Positions 16,615-26,036 of a DNA stretch of 60,614 bases are shown here, one piece after another (the stretch's first letter is position 1; every line of letters starts with the position of its first letter). A program made the position numbers and the translations under genes. The notes beneath the pieces were generated by a model that was not told where the DNA came from, did no database searches, and saw only the letters and a program-made list of their open reading frames with translations. This stretch comes from an uncultured Gammaproteobacteria bacterium (GTDB lineage Bacteria > Pseudomonadota > Gammaproteobacteria > GCA-001735895). The stretch lies in the NCBI GenBank assembly GCA_913061315.1, contig CAJXUC010000016.1, positions 1-60,614 of the forward strand, given 5' to 3'.

Positions 16615-16688
16615 GCGGGTGTCGTATAATGGTATTACCTCAGCCTTCCAAGCTGATGACGCGGGTCCGATTCCCGCCACCCGCTCCA
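16615..16688 (+). tRNA. tRNA-Gly (TCC)
   Basis: 74 bases with encoded CCA. The acceptor GCGGGTG pairs with CACCCGC, and the anticodon loop CTTCCAA gives TCC. The 153 bases between tRNA-Tyr and this gene hold nothing I recognise. Confidence 0.95.
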
Positions 16689-16717
16689 TTTAAAAGGTAG
16701 AGTTGTTATTGAATTAA

Positions 16718-16793
<76 letters not shown>

Positions 16794-16886
16794 ATATCGA
16801 GCTTTAAGTTTTAAGACTAGTAATTATAGCTAGGGGCTAGTTTTAGCTGGATTGTAATTAGATTAAGTAGCGCTGAGAGAACTGTT

Positions 16887-18077
16887 ATGTCAAAAGCAAA
16901 ATTTGAAAGAAACAAGCCCCACGTCAATGTGGGAACAATTGGTCACGTCGATCATGGCAAGACTACGCTAACTGCAGCACTGACCAAAGTAATGGCAGAG
17001 CTACAAGGTGGTGAAGTTAAGGCATTCGCTGAGATCGATAATGCGCCTGAAGAAAAGGCACGTGGTATAACCATTTCAACGTCTCACGTTGAATATGAGT
17101 CACATAACCGTCACTACGCACACGTCGATTGTCCTGGTCACGCTGATTATGTTAAAAACATGATTACAGGCGCGGCTCAAATGGACGGCGCGATTCTTGT
17201 TTGTTCTGCAGCAGATGGCCCAATGCCACAAACGCGCGAGCACATACTGCTTGCACGTCAGGTAGGTGTTCCCTATATCGTTGTTTTCATGAACAAAGCT
17301 GACATGGTCGACGACGAAGAGTTGTTAGAGCTGGTTGAAATGGAAATTCGTGAATTACTCGATACCTATGATTTTCCAGGCGACGACACCCCAATTATTA
17401 CAGGTTCTGCTTTGAAGGCACTAGAAGGTGATGCAAGTGACATCGGTGTTCCCTCTATCATCAAGTTAGTTGAGGCATTAGATACCTATGTCCCCGAGCC
17501 TGAACGCGCTATTGAAGGTGACTACCTAATGCCAGTAGAGGATGTTTTCTCTATTTCAGGTCGTGGTACTGTTGTAACCGGTCGTATTGAGCGTGGTATT
17601 GTTAAGGTCGGCGAAGAGATTGCTGTTGTCGGTATTACTGACACTATTAAGACCACCTGTACGGGTGTTGAAATGTTCCGAAAGTTGCTTGATCAAGGTC
17701 AGGCTGGTGATAACGTCGGTATTCTATTAAGAGGCACTAAGCGTGAAGACGTTCAACGCGGTCAAGTTTTAGCGAAGCCAGGTTCAATTACGCCGCACAC
17801 AAAATTTGAATGTGAAGTGTATATTTTATCGAAAGATGAAGGTGGCCGTCATACGCCATTCTTTAATGGATATCGCCCACAGTTTTACTTCCGTACAACA
17901 GACGTGACTGGTGCTTGTGAATTACCTTCAGGTATTGAAATGGTAATGCCTGGTGACAACGTTAAGATGGAAGTTACCCTGATAGCGCCAATCGCAATGG
18001 ACGATGGACTTCGCTTCGCAATACGTGAAGGTGGTCGTACCGTTGGTGCGGGTGTTGTTGCTAAGATTCTTGCATAA
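16887..18077 (+). CDS. tuf: Elongation factor Tu, copy in the tRNA operon
   Basis: A 396-residue EF-Tu that delivers aminoacyl-tRNA to the ribosome. Domain I carries [10 protein letters not shown] (P loop), [11 protein letters not shown] (switch II with the catalytic His) and NKAD; domains II and III follow, with the conserved C-terminal GRTVGAGVV. It is preceded by tRNA-Thr at 93 bases, as in E. coli tufB. By eye, its coding sequence is the same base for base as the tuf gene at 34449-35639, from the start codon to the TAA, while the flanks differ. That pattern is expected from gene conversion between the two copies. Confidence 0.97.
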   Translation: MSKAKFERNKPHVNVGTIGHVDHGKTTLTAALTKVMAELQGGEVKAFAEIDNAPEEKARGITISTSHVEYESHNRHYAHVDCPGHADYVKNMITGAAQMDGAILVCSAADGPMPQTREHILLARQVGVPYIVVFMNKADMVDDEELLELVEMEIRELLDTYDFPGDDTPIITGSALKALEGDASDIGVPSIIKLVEALDTYVPEPERAIEGDYLMPVEDVFSISGRGTVVTGRIERGIVKVGEEIAVVGITDTIKTTCTGVEMFRKLLDQGQAGDNVGILLRGTKREDVQRGQVLAKPGSITPHTKFECEVYILSKDEGGRHTPFFNGYRPQFYFRTTDVTGACELPSGIEMVMPGDNVKMEVTLIAPIAMDDGLRFAIREGGRTVGAGVVAKILA

Positions 18078-18177
18078 GGCGAATAATCAAGTAGTTAGAT
18101 TGAGATAGTTAATTAAAAAGTAGTTTAAGTAAGGCGGGTGAAATACTCGAGTAAGAAAGCAGATATATTATTGCATC

Positions 18178-18208
18178 AGGGCGGGAGATGGGCTACCATC
18201 CCCGCCCT
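18178..18208 (+). terminator. Hairpin after tuf, probable terminator
   Basis: Outer arms AGGGCGGG (18178-18185) and CCCGCCCT (18201-18208) with an inner GATGG/CCATC stem and GCTA loop. The T-rich tail is weak (TTCGTTTG), so termination may be partial and let transcription reach tRNA-Trp and secE. Confidence 0.6.
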
Positions 18209-18260
18209 TCGTTTGACGGCGATAATATTTAGGGCGGGGTTTAGATCCGTCACCAAGTTT

Positions 18261-18336
18261 AGGACAGTGGCTCAATTGGTAGAGCAGCGGTCTCCAAAAC
18301 CGCAGGTTGGGGGTTCGAGTCCCTCCTGTCCTGCCA
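18261..18336 (+). tRNA. tRNA-Trp (CCA)
   Basis: 76 bases with encoded CCA. The acceptor AGGACAG pairs with CTGTCCT, and the anticodon loop CTCCAAA gives CCA. It lies between tuf and secE. Confidence 0.95.
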
Positions 18337-18362
18337 TATTCGCTATAGGTCGGGGTATTTTT

Positions 18363-18734
18363 GTGGTTACAAAGGCTGAACAGCCAGCATCAGGTCTTGA
18401 TACGTTAAAGTTAATGTTAGCTTTAATCGTGTTAATTTCTTCCGTTGCTGGTTATTACTATTTTGAAGGTGAGTCTCAGTTATACCGAGTCCTTGGCTTA
18501 CTTGTAGTGATTGGAATTGCGATCTTTTTGGTTACGATTACTGATATAGGTCGTAAGGCTCTTGGCTTCTTTAAAGATGCCAGAATCGAAGTGCGTAAAG
18601 TGGTCTGGCCAACCCGCCAGGAAACAATTCAAACAACATTGATGGTTATGGTCATGGTGTTTATAGTTGCACTCATGCTTTGGGCGGTTGATTCGGCCTT
18701 AGGTTGGGGTGTTCGAAGTATTTTGGCATCATGA
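18363..18734 (+). CDS. secE: Preprotein translocase subunit SecE
   Basis: From GTG 18363 (CGGGGT seven bases upstream) the protein has 123 residues with three membrane helices, as in E. coli SecE. The conserved cytoplasmic amphipathic region FFKDARIEVRKVVWPTRQE precedes the last helix, the part that clamps SecY. A longer in-frame reading would start inside the tRNA-Trp region and can be discarded. It begins 26 bases after tRNA-Trp and is followed by nusG, the standard secE-nusG-rplK order. Confidence 0.93.
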   Translation: MVTKAEQPASGLDTLKLMLALIVLISSVAGYYYFEGESQLYRVLGLLVVIGIAIFLVTITDIGRKALGFFKDARIEVRKVVWPTRQETIQTTLMVMVMVFIVALMLWAVDSALGWGVRSILAS

Positions 18735-18771
18735 ACGTACTTAAGGCAAGCTACTTTGGTGATCTGTTTAA

Positions 18772-19377
18772 ATGAGTGATATGTCGAACGAGCAAGTAGA
18801 AGGTCAAGAACCACTTGATGCAGAAGTTGAGCAGGTAGTCAATGAGGCGTGGCGTTGGTATGTTATACATGCCTACTCAGGCTTTGAAGCTTATGTGAAA
18901 AAGGTTTTAGAAAGTCGAGTTTTAACTTCTGAATTTAAGCAAAGTTTTGGAAAAATTCTTATTCCAACCGAAGAGGTTGTGGAAATGAGAGACGGTGTTA
19001 GACGCAAAAGTGAGCGTAAGTTTTTTCCGGGTTATGTATTAGTTCAGATGGAAATGAACAATGATACGTGGCACATGGTTAAGCAAGTGCCTAAAGTGCT
19101 TGGGTTTATCGGTGGAACCAGTTCTACGCCTGCTGCAATTACAGATGCAGAAGCTAATTCAATTTTAAATCGAGTTGAGGCTGGCGTCGATAAGCCAAAA
19201 CCAAAAGTCTTATTTGAGGTTGGTGAGGTGGTCCGTGTTAATGATGGTCCATTCAACGATTTTAATGGTGTTGTTGAAGAAGTGAATTACGAGAAAAGTA
19301 AAATGCTGGTTTCGGTTCAAATTTTCGGTCGTTCTACCCCTGTAGAGCTTGGTTTTGGTCAGGTTGAAAAGGGTTAA
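18772..19377 (+). CDS. nusG: Transcription termination/antitermination factor NusG
   Basis: 201 residues: an acidic N-terminal tail of about 25 residues not present in E. coli NusG, then the NGN domain ([29 protein letters not shown]) that binds the RNA polymerase clamp, and a C-terminal KOW domain ([19 protein letters not shown]) that contacts Rho or ribosomal protein S10. It suppresses pausing and couples transcription to translation or Rho. Its paralogue RfaH is encoded at 57604. Met1 and Met4 (18781) are both possible starts. Confidence 0.95.
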   Translation: MSDMSNEQVEGQEPLDAEVEQVVNEAWRWYVIHAYSGFEAYVKKVLESRVLTSEFKQSFGKILIPTEEVVEMRDGVRRKSERKFFPGYVLVQMEMNNDTWHMVKQVPKVLGFIGGTSSTPAAITDAEANSILNRVEAGVDKPKPKVLFEVGEVVRVNDGPFNDFNGVVEEVNYEKSKMLVSVQIFGRSTPVELGFGQVEKG

Positions 19378-19456
19378 TAGCAGTTATTTTAAGTATTTTT
19401 AACAAGTTTGGGGAGGGCGAAGTGAGTAGTCCATTTGAACCCAGGAGAAAGTCGTT

Positions 19457-19888
19457 ATGGCTAAAAAAATAATCAATTACGTTAAATTGCAAGTACCCGC
19501 TGGTGCTGCAAATCCCAGTCCACCCGTAGGACCAGCTTTGGGTCAACACGGTCTTAACATTATGGAGTTTTGTAAAGCGTTTAATGCACAGACTCAAGAA
19601 GCTGAAAAAGGCATGCCGTTACCGGTAGTCATAGCAGTTTATAGTGATAAGAGTTTTACTTTCGAAATTAAGACCCCACCTGCCTCAGTATTACTGATGA
19701 AAGCAGCTGGTCTTACGAAGGGAAGTGGCACACCAAACACTAACAAAGTGGGCAAAGTAACGCGTGCTCAATTAGAAGAGATTGCGACAACTAAAATGGT
19801 TGACCTGAACGCGAACGACATGGACGCTGCGGTTAATATTATTGCTGGTAGTGCTCGTAGTATGGGCCTCGAAGTGGAGGAAGTGTAA
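19457..19888 (+). CDS. rplK: 50S ribosomal protein L11
   Basis: 143 residues, typical length. The N-terminal domain has the Pro-rich hinge [17 protein letters not shown] and the C-terminal domain binds the GTPase-centre rRNA and contacts elongation factors and RelA. A strong CAGGAGAAA precedes the ATG. The 79-base leader between nusG and rplK is GA-rich (GGGGAGGGCGAAGTGAG near 19410) and sits where E. coli has the L1 repressor target, but I could not fold it with confidence. rplA follows after one base. Confidence 0.95.
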   Translation: MAKKIINYVKLQVPAGAANPSPPVGPALGQHGLNIMEFCKAFNAQTQEAEKGMPLPVVIAVYSDKSFTFEIKTPPASVLLMKAAGLTKGSGTPNTNKVGKVTRAQLEEIATTKMVDLNANDMDAAVNIIAGSARSMGLEVEEV

Positions 19889-19889
19889 C

Positions 19890-20588
19890 ATGGCTAAATC
19901 TTCAAAGCGCTTTGCTGCAATTAGCGAGAAAGTTGATAAGACTAAACAGTATCCAATCGAAGACGGTTTGCAATTACTGAAAGATCTTAGTACGGCTAAA
20001 TTCGATGAAGGAGTTGATGCGGCAATAAACTTGGGTGTTGATCCTCGTAAGTCGGATCAGAATGTACGCGGGTCTAGTGTATTGCCAAACGGTACGGGTA
20101 AGACCGTTCGCGTAGCCGTATTTACTCAAGGTGAAAATGCTGAAAAGGCATTAGCGGCTGGCGCTGACGTTGTCGGTATGCAAGATTTGGCCGAATCAAT
20201 GAAAGCGGGTGATATCGACTTTGGTGTTGTTATTGCGAGCCCAGACGCCATGGGTGTTGTCGGTCAGTTAGGTCAACTTTTAGGGCCTCGTGGCTTAATG
20301 CCTAATCCAAAGGTGGGTACTGTTTCACCAGACGTTGCTACGGCTGTTAAAAATGCCAAAGCAGGTCAAGTCCGTTACAGGACAGACAAAGGCGGCATTA
20401 TTCATTGCACCATTGGTAAATCTAGCTTTGAAATTGCACAGCTACGTGAAAATCTAGAGTTTCTACTGGCAGATTTGAAAAAAGCCAAGCCCAGTACGGC
20501 TAAAGGTGTTTATTTAAAGAAAATTTCAATTTCAACTACCATGGGTGCGGGTGTTGTGGTTGATCAAACTAGTCTAGATTTGAAATAG
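19890..20588 (+). CDS. rplA: 50S ribosomal protein L1
   Basis: 232 residues from ATG 19890, one base after the rplK stop, so translation is likely coupled. Domain II contains [16 protein letters not shown], the signature of L1, and the C terminus has [16 protein letters not shown]1 forms the mobile stalk near the E site and in many bacteria represses its own rplKA mRNA. A longer upstream frame inside rplK is not used because the L1 similarity starts at this Met. Confidence 0.95.
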   Translation: MAKSSKRFAAISEKVDKTKQYPIEDGLQLLKDLSTAKFDEGVDAAINLGVDPRKSDQNVRGSSVLPNGTGKTVRVAVFTQGENAEKALAAGADVVGMQDLAESMKAGDIDFGVVIASPDAMGVVGQLGQLLGPRGLMPNPKVGTVSPDVATAVKNAKAGQVRYRTDKGGIIHCTIGKSSFEIAQLRENLEFLLADLKKAKPSTAKGVYLKKISISTTMGAGVVVDQTSLDLK

Positions 20589-20597
20589 ACTGGTTTG

Positions 20598-20603
20598 TAT
20601 AAT
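20598..20603 (+). promoter_or_regulatory. Candidate promoter between rplA and rplJ
   Basis: A perfect TATAAT ten bases after rplA, where E. coli has the strong rplJ promoter. The -35 (TAGATT, 20575-20580, 17-base spacing) matches only half of the consensus. Confidence 0.4.
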
Positions 20604-20639
20604 CTTTGAGAACACTGATGTTATTGTTAATTAATTTCA

Positions 20640-20760
20640 TCGGTGACTCGTCAAAGACCGTGGGTGACTTGGGTCTGTTAGATTTTAAGTCTTAATTGCC
20701 TGCGTAGACGATCTTCTGAGACAGAAATATCTGGTTAAGAGGTCGTTAGTAATAGGTAGA
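20640..20760 (+). promoter_or_regulatory. Ribosomal protein L10 leader (L10-L7/L12 binding autoregulatory RNA)
   Basis: The 266-base rplA-rplJ spacer contains two blocks I recognise from the E. coli L10 leader in the same order: CGTCAAAGACCGTGGGTGA (from 20649) and CTTAATTGCCTGCGTAGACG (from 20692). In E. coli this folded leader is bound by the L10(L7/L12)4 complex, which represses translation of rplJL. The match in sequence, order and position supports the same control here; exact ends are approximate. Confidence 0.75.
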
Positions 20761-20810
20761 GTTAGTCTTTCTAGTAATAGGGAGCTGACAATGCTGGAAG
20801 GGACTGAAGG

Positions 20811-20828
20811 ACTGAACATTTGTTCAGT
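20811..20828 (+). promoter_or_regulatory. Near-perfect palindrome before rplJ
   Basis: ACTGAACA and TGTTCAGT flank a TT loop, 26 bases before the rplJ ATG. It could be the last hairpin of the leader, exposing the CAGGAGAA ribosome site, or a DNA operator. Confidence 0.5.
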
Positions 20829-20854
20829 ATGGTTTATTAATCAGGAGAACTTAT

Positions 20855-21379
20855 ATGCCTTTAACACTCGAGCAAAAGCAAGCAGTGGTGAGCGAAGTAG
20901 CGCAGGTTGCTACCGATGCACATTCTGTTATTGCGGCTGAGTATCAGGGCTTGTCGGTTGGTGAGATGACCCAATTACGTGTTCAGGCTCGTGAGTCTAA
21001 TGTTCATTTACGTGTAGTCAAGAATACCTTGGCACGTCGCGCATTTGAAGGTACGGGCTGCGACTGCATGTGTAATTCGTTACAAGGTCAAATGGTTTAT
21101 GCCTTTTCTATGGACGAGCCAGGTAGTGCTGCTCGTGTCTTGAAAAAGTTTGCAGATGCCAACGATAAACTAGTTGTTAAACTGATCGCCTTTGGTGGTG
21201 AGTTATTGGATCCGTCCGAAATTAAACGACTAGCTTTATTACCAACATACGATCAAGCAATCAGTTTACTGATGGCTGTGATGAAAGCCCCTGTCGAAAA
21301 ACTTGCGCGTACTATGAACGAAGTACCGGGCAAGCTGACTCGAACAGTGGCTGCAATTCGCGATCAAAAACAAGCTTAA
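20855..21379 (+). CDS. rplJ: 50S ribosomal protein L10
   Basis: 174 residues, slightly longer than E. coli L10 (165). The N-terminal rRNA-binding domain has LRVVKNTLARRAFEG and the C-terminal helix that carries L7/L12 dimers is at about 140-170. In place of the usual PFECL segment it has Cys69-x-Cys71-x-Cys73 (GCDCMCNS), an unusual cysteine cluster. The start has CAGGAGAA upstream, under the L10 leader. Expression is expected to be controlled by the L10-L7/L12 complex. Confidence 0.95.
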   Translation: MPLTLEQKQAVVSEVAQVATDAHSVIAAEYQGLSVGEMTQLRVQARESNVHLRVVKNTLARRAFEGTGCDCMCNSLQGQMVYAFSMDEPGSAARVLKKFADANDKLVVKLIAFGGELLDPSEIKRLALLPTYDQAISLLMAVMKAPVEKLARTMNEVPGKLTRTVAAIRDQKQA

Positions 21380-21412
21380 TTATTTTATTATTTCTGTATC
21401 AGGAGAAGAACA

Positions 21413-21790
21413 ATGGCAGTTTCTAAAGACGACATACTTGAAACTTTATCAAGCATGACAATAATGGAAGTAGTCGATTTAATTTCAGCAATGGAAGAAA
21501 AATTTGGCGTATCAGCAGCGGCAGCCGTCGCAGCAGCACCTGCTGGTGGCGACGCCGGTGGCGCAGCTGAAGCTGAAAAAGATGAATTTGACGTAGTATT
21601 AGTCAGCTTTGGCGAAAAGAAAGTTGGCGTTATTAAAGCGGTCCGTGGTATCACTGGTCTTGGTTTGAAAGAAGCTAAGGACATGGTTGAGAGCGCACCT
21701 GCTACTGTTAAAGAAGCGGCATCTAAGACAGAAGCTGAAGATCTTAAAAAGCAGCTTGAAGAAGCTGGCGCAACTGTAGAGCTTAAGTAA
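21413..21790 (+). CDS. rplL: 50S ribosomal protein L7/L12
   Basis: 125 residues. The N-terminal dimerisation domain ([20 protein letters not shown]) is joined by an Ala/Gly hinge (about 36-54) to the C-terminal domain that recruits EF-Tu, EF-G and other GTPases ([20 protein letters not shown]). The 33-base gap from rplJ and an AGGAGAAG site fit the high relative translation needed for four copies per ribosome. The hairpin after the gene (21841-21869) probably limits read-through into rpoB. Confidence 0.96.
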   Translation: MAVSKDDILETLSSMTIMEVVDLISAMEEKFGVSAAAAVAAAPAGGDAGGAAEAEKDEFDVVLVSFGEKKVGVIKAVRGITGLGLKEAKDMVESAPATVKEAASKTEAEDLKKQLEEAGATVELK

Positions 21791-21840
21791 TTAAGTATTG
21801 AAACGGTTGTCGGGTAGTTTTACCCAGCACTTATAAGCAA

Positions 21841-21869
21841 GGGCTGATGGCGGAAAACGTCATCAGCCC
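21841..21869 (+). terminator. rplL-rpoB attenuator or processing hairpin
   Basis: Arms 21841-21852 and 21858-21869 pair over 12 positions (one G-U) around GAAAA. No T-tract follows. The place matches the E. coli partial terminator and RNase III site between rplL and rpoB. Confidence 0.65.
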
Positions 21870-21966
21870 GCGCCTGTTTATGGCTATTATGAATTCTTCA
21901 TATCTGCCCAATAAACAAAGCGAAACCAAACGTGACATGAAAACGGTTTTTTTACGAGGACTATAA

Positions 21967-24900
21967 ATGGCTTACTCTTTTACTGAGAAAAAACGTATTC
22001 GCAGGGATTTCGGCAAACGACCCGCAGTCATTGATGAACCTTATCTATTGGCAATTCAAACGGATTCGTACAAACGTTTTCTAAATCCTGACGGCATTCA
22101 GAAAGGCACGGGTTTACAGCGTGCTTTTGAATCTATTTTTCCTATTGTCAGTTTTTCTGGCAATGTCGAGCTGGAATATGTCAGCTATCGAGTCAACCCT
22201 CCCGTATTTGATGTTAAAGAATGTCAAATCCGTGGCCTGACCTATGCAGCGCCGCTGCGAGTGTTAGTTCGACTAGTTATCTACGACAGAGAAGCTTCTG
22301 CCAAAAATCGGTCGGTAAAAGACGTCAAAGAACAAGAAGTGTATATGGGCGAAATGCCTTTAATGACAAATAACGGCACCTTTGTAATCAATGGTACAGA
22401 GCGAGTCATTGTTTCACAGTTACATCGTTCACCCGGTGTGTTTTATGATCACGATCGTGGTAAATCTCATTCATCTGGTAAACTATTATATTCAGCTCGC
22501 GTTATTCCCTATCGTGGCTCGTGGCTTGATTTTGAATTTGATCCTAAAGATTCTTTGTTTGTACGAATTGACCGTCGACGCAAATTACCAGCGACTATAC
22601 TTTTGCGCTCACTTGGATTTGATAATGTCCAGATGTTGGATATGTTTTTTGAGCATGATATTTTTAAAATCAAAAAGAATGATATTGACATGGTTTTGGA
22701 AGCGGACCGCCTTAAGGGTGATACCGCTACTTTTGACATAGTTGTTAAAGGCGAGGTGATGGTCCCACAAGGTCGTCGTATTACTGCAAAGCATGTTAAA
22801 GATTTGAAAAAATCTTCCATTAAATCTTTAGCTGTTCCTGAAGATTTTATTCTAGGTAAGATTCTTGCTGATAATCTAGTCGATACTGAAACGGGTGAAG
22901 TATTTGCAAGCGCGAATGAGGAGATAACTGAAGAGTTAATCGTCTTAATACGCGAAAAAGGCATTAAACAGATTAAAACAATTTTTACTAATGAAATTGA
23001 TCATGGTGCTTTTATTTCAAATGCGTTGGCTCTCGATCCAACAACAACTGACCTTGAAGCAAAAGTTGAAATTTATCGTATGATGCGCCCTGGCGAGCCA
23101 CCCACTAAGGACTCTGCTGAAAATTTATTTCAGAATTTGTTTTTTAACAGTGAGCGTTATGACCTGTCTGAAGTAGGCCGAATGAAATTCAATCGTCGTC
23201 TTGGACGTGAAGAAATTCTGGGCAAAGGTACACTCTCTACAGATGATATTGTTGATGCTATGAAGGTTCTGATCGACATTCGTAACGGTAATGGTCAGGT
23301 CGATGATATTGACCATCTTGGTAATCGTAGAATCCGCAGTGTTGGCGAAATGGCTGAGAATGCATTCCGAACGGGCATTGTTCGAGTTGAGCGTGCGGTT
23401 CGTGACCGCCTGGGTCTTGTTGAATCAGAAGGCTTGATGCCCCAAGATATTATCAATGCCAAACCGGTTGCTGCAGCGGTTAAAGAGTTTTTTGGCTCGA
23501 GCCAACTATCGCAATTCATGGATCAAAATAATCCCTTATCGGAAGTAACGCACAAGCGACGTGTTTCAGCTTTAGGTCCTGGTGGTTTAACTCGAGAACG
23601 CGCGGGCTTTGAAGTTCGTGACGTACACCCAACACATTATGGTCGAGTATGTCCAATTGAGACACCTGAGGGACCAAACATTGGCCTTATTAACTCTTTA
23701 TCTGTCTATGCTCGTACCAATCATTATGGTTTTTTGGAGACGCCTTATCGTAAAGTTGTTAACGGTAAAGTTACTGATGATGTCGAGTACTTATCTGCGA
23801 TTGACGAAGGTCAGTATACGATTGCGCAGGCCAACGTTACTATTAATAAAAAAGGTTTAATTACTGACGAACTAGTGCCTTCACGTTTTCAAAATGAAGC
23901 GATCTTATCGTCAGTCGACAAAATCCAGTATATGGACGTGTCACCTAAACAAATTGTTTCAGTTGCGGCATCTTTAATTCCGTTTCTAGAGCACGACGAT
24001 GCAAACAGAGCGTTAATGGGATCTAACATGCAACGCCAGGCTGTTCCTTGTCTACGGGCTGAAAAGCCGATTGTTGGAACTGGAATGGAGCGTGTTGTTG
24101 CGATTGACTCAGGTACTATTGTTAAAGCAGAACGTGGCGGTATTGTTGATTCTGTTGATGCCAGTAGAGTCGTTATACGGGTAAATGATAAAGAAACAAC
24201 GGCTGGTGATCCAGGTGTTGATATTTATAACTTCACTAAATATACACGATCTAACCAAAACACCTGTATTAATCAAAAACCTTTAGTTAAACCGGGTGAT
24301 AAGGTTGAAAAGAATGATGTTCTTGCTGATGGTGCTTCAACTGATTTAGGTGAGTTGGCTCTGGGACAGAACATGCAAGTCGCATTTATGCCCTGGAATG
24401 GTTACAACTTTGAAGATTCAATTTTATTATCAGAGCGTGTGGTAAAAGAAGATCGTTTCACTACTATTCATATCGAAGAGCTCAGCTGTTTAGCGAGAGA
24501 CACTAAATTAGGTTCAGAAGAAATTACAGCTGATATTCCTAATGTGAGTGAAGGTTTATTGTCTAAGTTAGACGAGTCTGGTGTGGTGTATGTTGGTGCT
24601 GAAGTTAAAGCGGGCGACATTCTTGTTGGTAAAGTCACACCTAAAGGTGAAACTCAGCTAACACCAGAAGAAAAGTTGCTTCGGGCCATTTTTGGTGAGA
24701 AGGCTTCTGACGTAAAAGATACGTCACTTCGAATGAAGTCTGGTGTTGTTGGAACCGTGGTTGATGTTCGAGTTTTCACTCGTGATGGTGTTGATAAAGA
24801 CGCTCGTGCACTTGAGAATGAACGGGCAGAAATTATTTCTTTAAAGAAAGATCTTGACGACCAGTTCCGCATTATCGAAGGTAATATTTACCAACGTGTG

Positions 24901-26034
24901 GCTCGCTTAATCACTGGGCAACCTGCCAGTGGTGGCCCAGAAGGTCTAAAGCGCGGTGCAGTAATAACTAAAGAGTATCTGGCTTCTATCAGTCGTGACC
25001 AGTGGTCAAGCATTCGGATGAGTGATGACACAGTCAGTAAAGAGCTAGAATCTTTGAGTGACCAGCTTGCTGGTCAACGCTCAGAATTCGATAGCTTATT
25101 CGAAGAAAAGAAAAATAAAGTCACAGCCGGTGATGATTTAAAGCCAGGTGTCCTTAAGATGGTAAAGGTTTACGTCGCGGTTAAGCGTCGGATGCAACCA
25201 GGCGACAAAATGGCTGGACGCCACGGCAACAAGGGCGTTGTTTCGATGATTGTGCCTGAAGAAGACATGCCATATAGAGCTGATGGTACTCCGATTGATA
25301 TCGTTTTGAATCCACTTGGTGTTCCCTCTCGTATGAATGTTGGACAGGTACTCGAGGCGCATCTTGGTTGGGCAGCGAATGGTCTGGGCTTAAAAATTGG
25401 GGGTATGCTAGATGCTCATACCAAAGCGGAAGAGTTACGTAGTTTTCTGAAGAAAATTTATAACAGTACTAGTGATAAAGTAGACTTTAGTAAATTTAGC
25501 GACACTGAAATCACGGAGCTGTGTAAAAATCTTAGACGTGGCGTACCAATGGCAACACCCGTTTTTGATGGCGCTGACGAAGATGAAATTCGTACCATGC
25601 TTGCGTTAGCTGATTTACCCGAAACAGGTCAGACGACATTAATTGACGGACGTTCGGGAGAAGAGTTTGATCGCCCCGTAACCGTTGGTTACATGTATAT
25701 GCTTAAGCTAAATCATTTGGTAGACGATAAGATGCATGCTCGTTCAACAGGCCCGTACAGCTTAGTGACTCAGCAACCATTGGGTGGTAAAGCTCAGTTC
25801 GGAGGTCAGCGCTTTGGAGAAATGGAGGTGTGGGCTCTAGAGTCATATGGTGCGGCTTATACGCTACAGGAAATGTTGACTGTTAAATCAGATGACGTGA
25901 ATGGTCGTAATAAGATGTACAAGAATATCGTAGATGGCGACTTCAGTATGGAACCAGGCATGCCTGAGTCATTTAACGTGTTGCTTAAAGAGATTCGTTC
26001 TTTGAGCCTTAACATAGAGCTTGAACAGGAGTAA
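21967..26034 (+). CDS. rpoB: RNA polymerase beta subunit
   Basis: 1355 residues (E. coli 1342). The rifampicin region [20 protein letters not shown] has the wild-type Asp, His and Ser residues, so no rifampicin-resistance change is visible. Downstream are the catalytic-fork segments [13 protein letters not shown] and [10 protein letters not shown], and the C-terminal clamp-anchoring [18 protein letters not shown]. It forms one side of the active-site cleft with beta prime. A 176-base spacer with a hairpin separates it from rplL; rpoC starts two bases after its stop. Confidence 0.98.
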   Translation: MAYSFTEKKRIRRDFGKRPAVIDEPYLLAIQTDSYKRFLNPDGIQKGTGLQRAFESIFPIVSFSGNVELEYVSYRVNPPVFDVKECQIRGLTYAAPLRVLVRLVIYDREASAKNRSVKDVKEQEVYMGEMPLMTNNGTFVINGTERVIVSQLHRSPGVFYDHDRGKSHSSGKLLYSARVIPYRGSWLDFEFDPKDSLFVRIDRRRKLPATILLRSLGFDNVQMLDMFFEHDIFKIKKNDIDMVLEADRLKGDTATFDIVVKGEVMVPQGRRITAKHVKDLKKSSIKSLAVPEDFILGKILADNLVDTETGEVFASANEEITEELIVLIREKGIKQIKTIFTNEIDHGAFISNALALDPTTTDLEAKVEIYRMMRPGEPPTKDSAENLFQNLFFNSERYDLSEVGRMKFNRRLGREEILGKGTLSTDDIVDAMKVLIDIRNGNGQVDDIDHLGNRRIRSVGEMAENAFRTGIVRVERAVRDRLGLVESEGLMPQDIINAKPVAAAVKEFFGSSQLSQFMDQNNPLSEVTHKRRVSALGPGGLTRERAGFEVRDVHPTHYGRVCPIETPEGPNIGLINSLSVYARTNHYGFLETPYRKVVNGKVTDDVEYLSAIDEGQYTIAQANVTINKKGLITDELVPSRFQNEAILSSVDKIQYMDVSPKQIVSVAASLIPFLEHDDANRALMGSNMQRQAVPCLRAEKPIVGTGMERVVAIDSGTIVKAERGGIVDSVDASRVVIRVNDKETTAGDPGVDIYNFTKYTRSNQNTCINQKPLVKPGDKVEKNDVLADGASTDLGELALGQNMQVAFMPWNGYNFEDSILLSERVVKEDRFTTIHIEELSCLARDTKLGSEEITADIPNVSEGLLSKLDESGVVYVGAEVKAGDILVGKVTPKGETQLTPEEKLLRAIFGEKASDVKDTSLRMKSGVVGTVVDVRVFTRDGVDKDARALENERAEIISLKKDLDDQFRIIEGNIYQRVARLITGQPASGGPEGLKRGAVITKEYLASISRDQWSSIRMSDDTVSKELESLSDQLAGQRSEFDSLFEEKKNKVTAGDDLKPGVLKMVKVYVAVKRRMQPGDKMAGRHGNKGVVSMIVPEEDMPYRADGTPIDIVLNPLGVPSRMNVGQVLEAHLGWAANGLGLKIGGMLDAHTKAEELRSFLKKIYNSTSDKVDFSKFSDTEITELCKNLRRGVPMATPVFDGADEDEIRTMLALADLPETGQTTLIDGRSGEEFDRPVTVGYMYMLKLNHLVDDKMHARSTGPYSLVTQQPLGGKAQFGGQRFGEMEVWALESYGAAYTLQEMLTVKSDDVNGRNKMYKNIVDGDFSMEPGMPESFNVLLKEIRSLSLNIELEQE

Positions 26035-26036
26035 TC

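Noticed and set aside
18138..18362. N-terminal extension of secE
   Set aside because: It would read through a perfect tRNA-Trp and the tuf terminator hairpin; SecE similarity starts at GTG 18363.
22391..22741. Long shadow frames inside rpoB, rpoC and fusA on both strands
   Set aside because: They lie within strongly conserved essential genes in other frames and show no independent coding signal.
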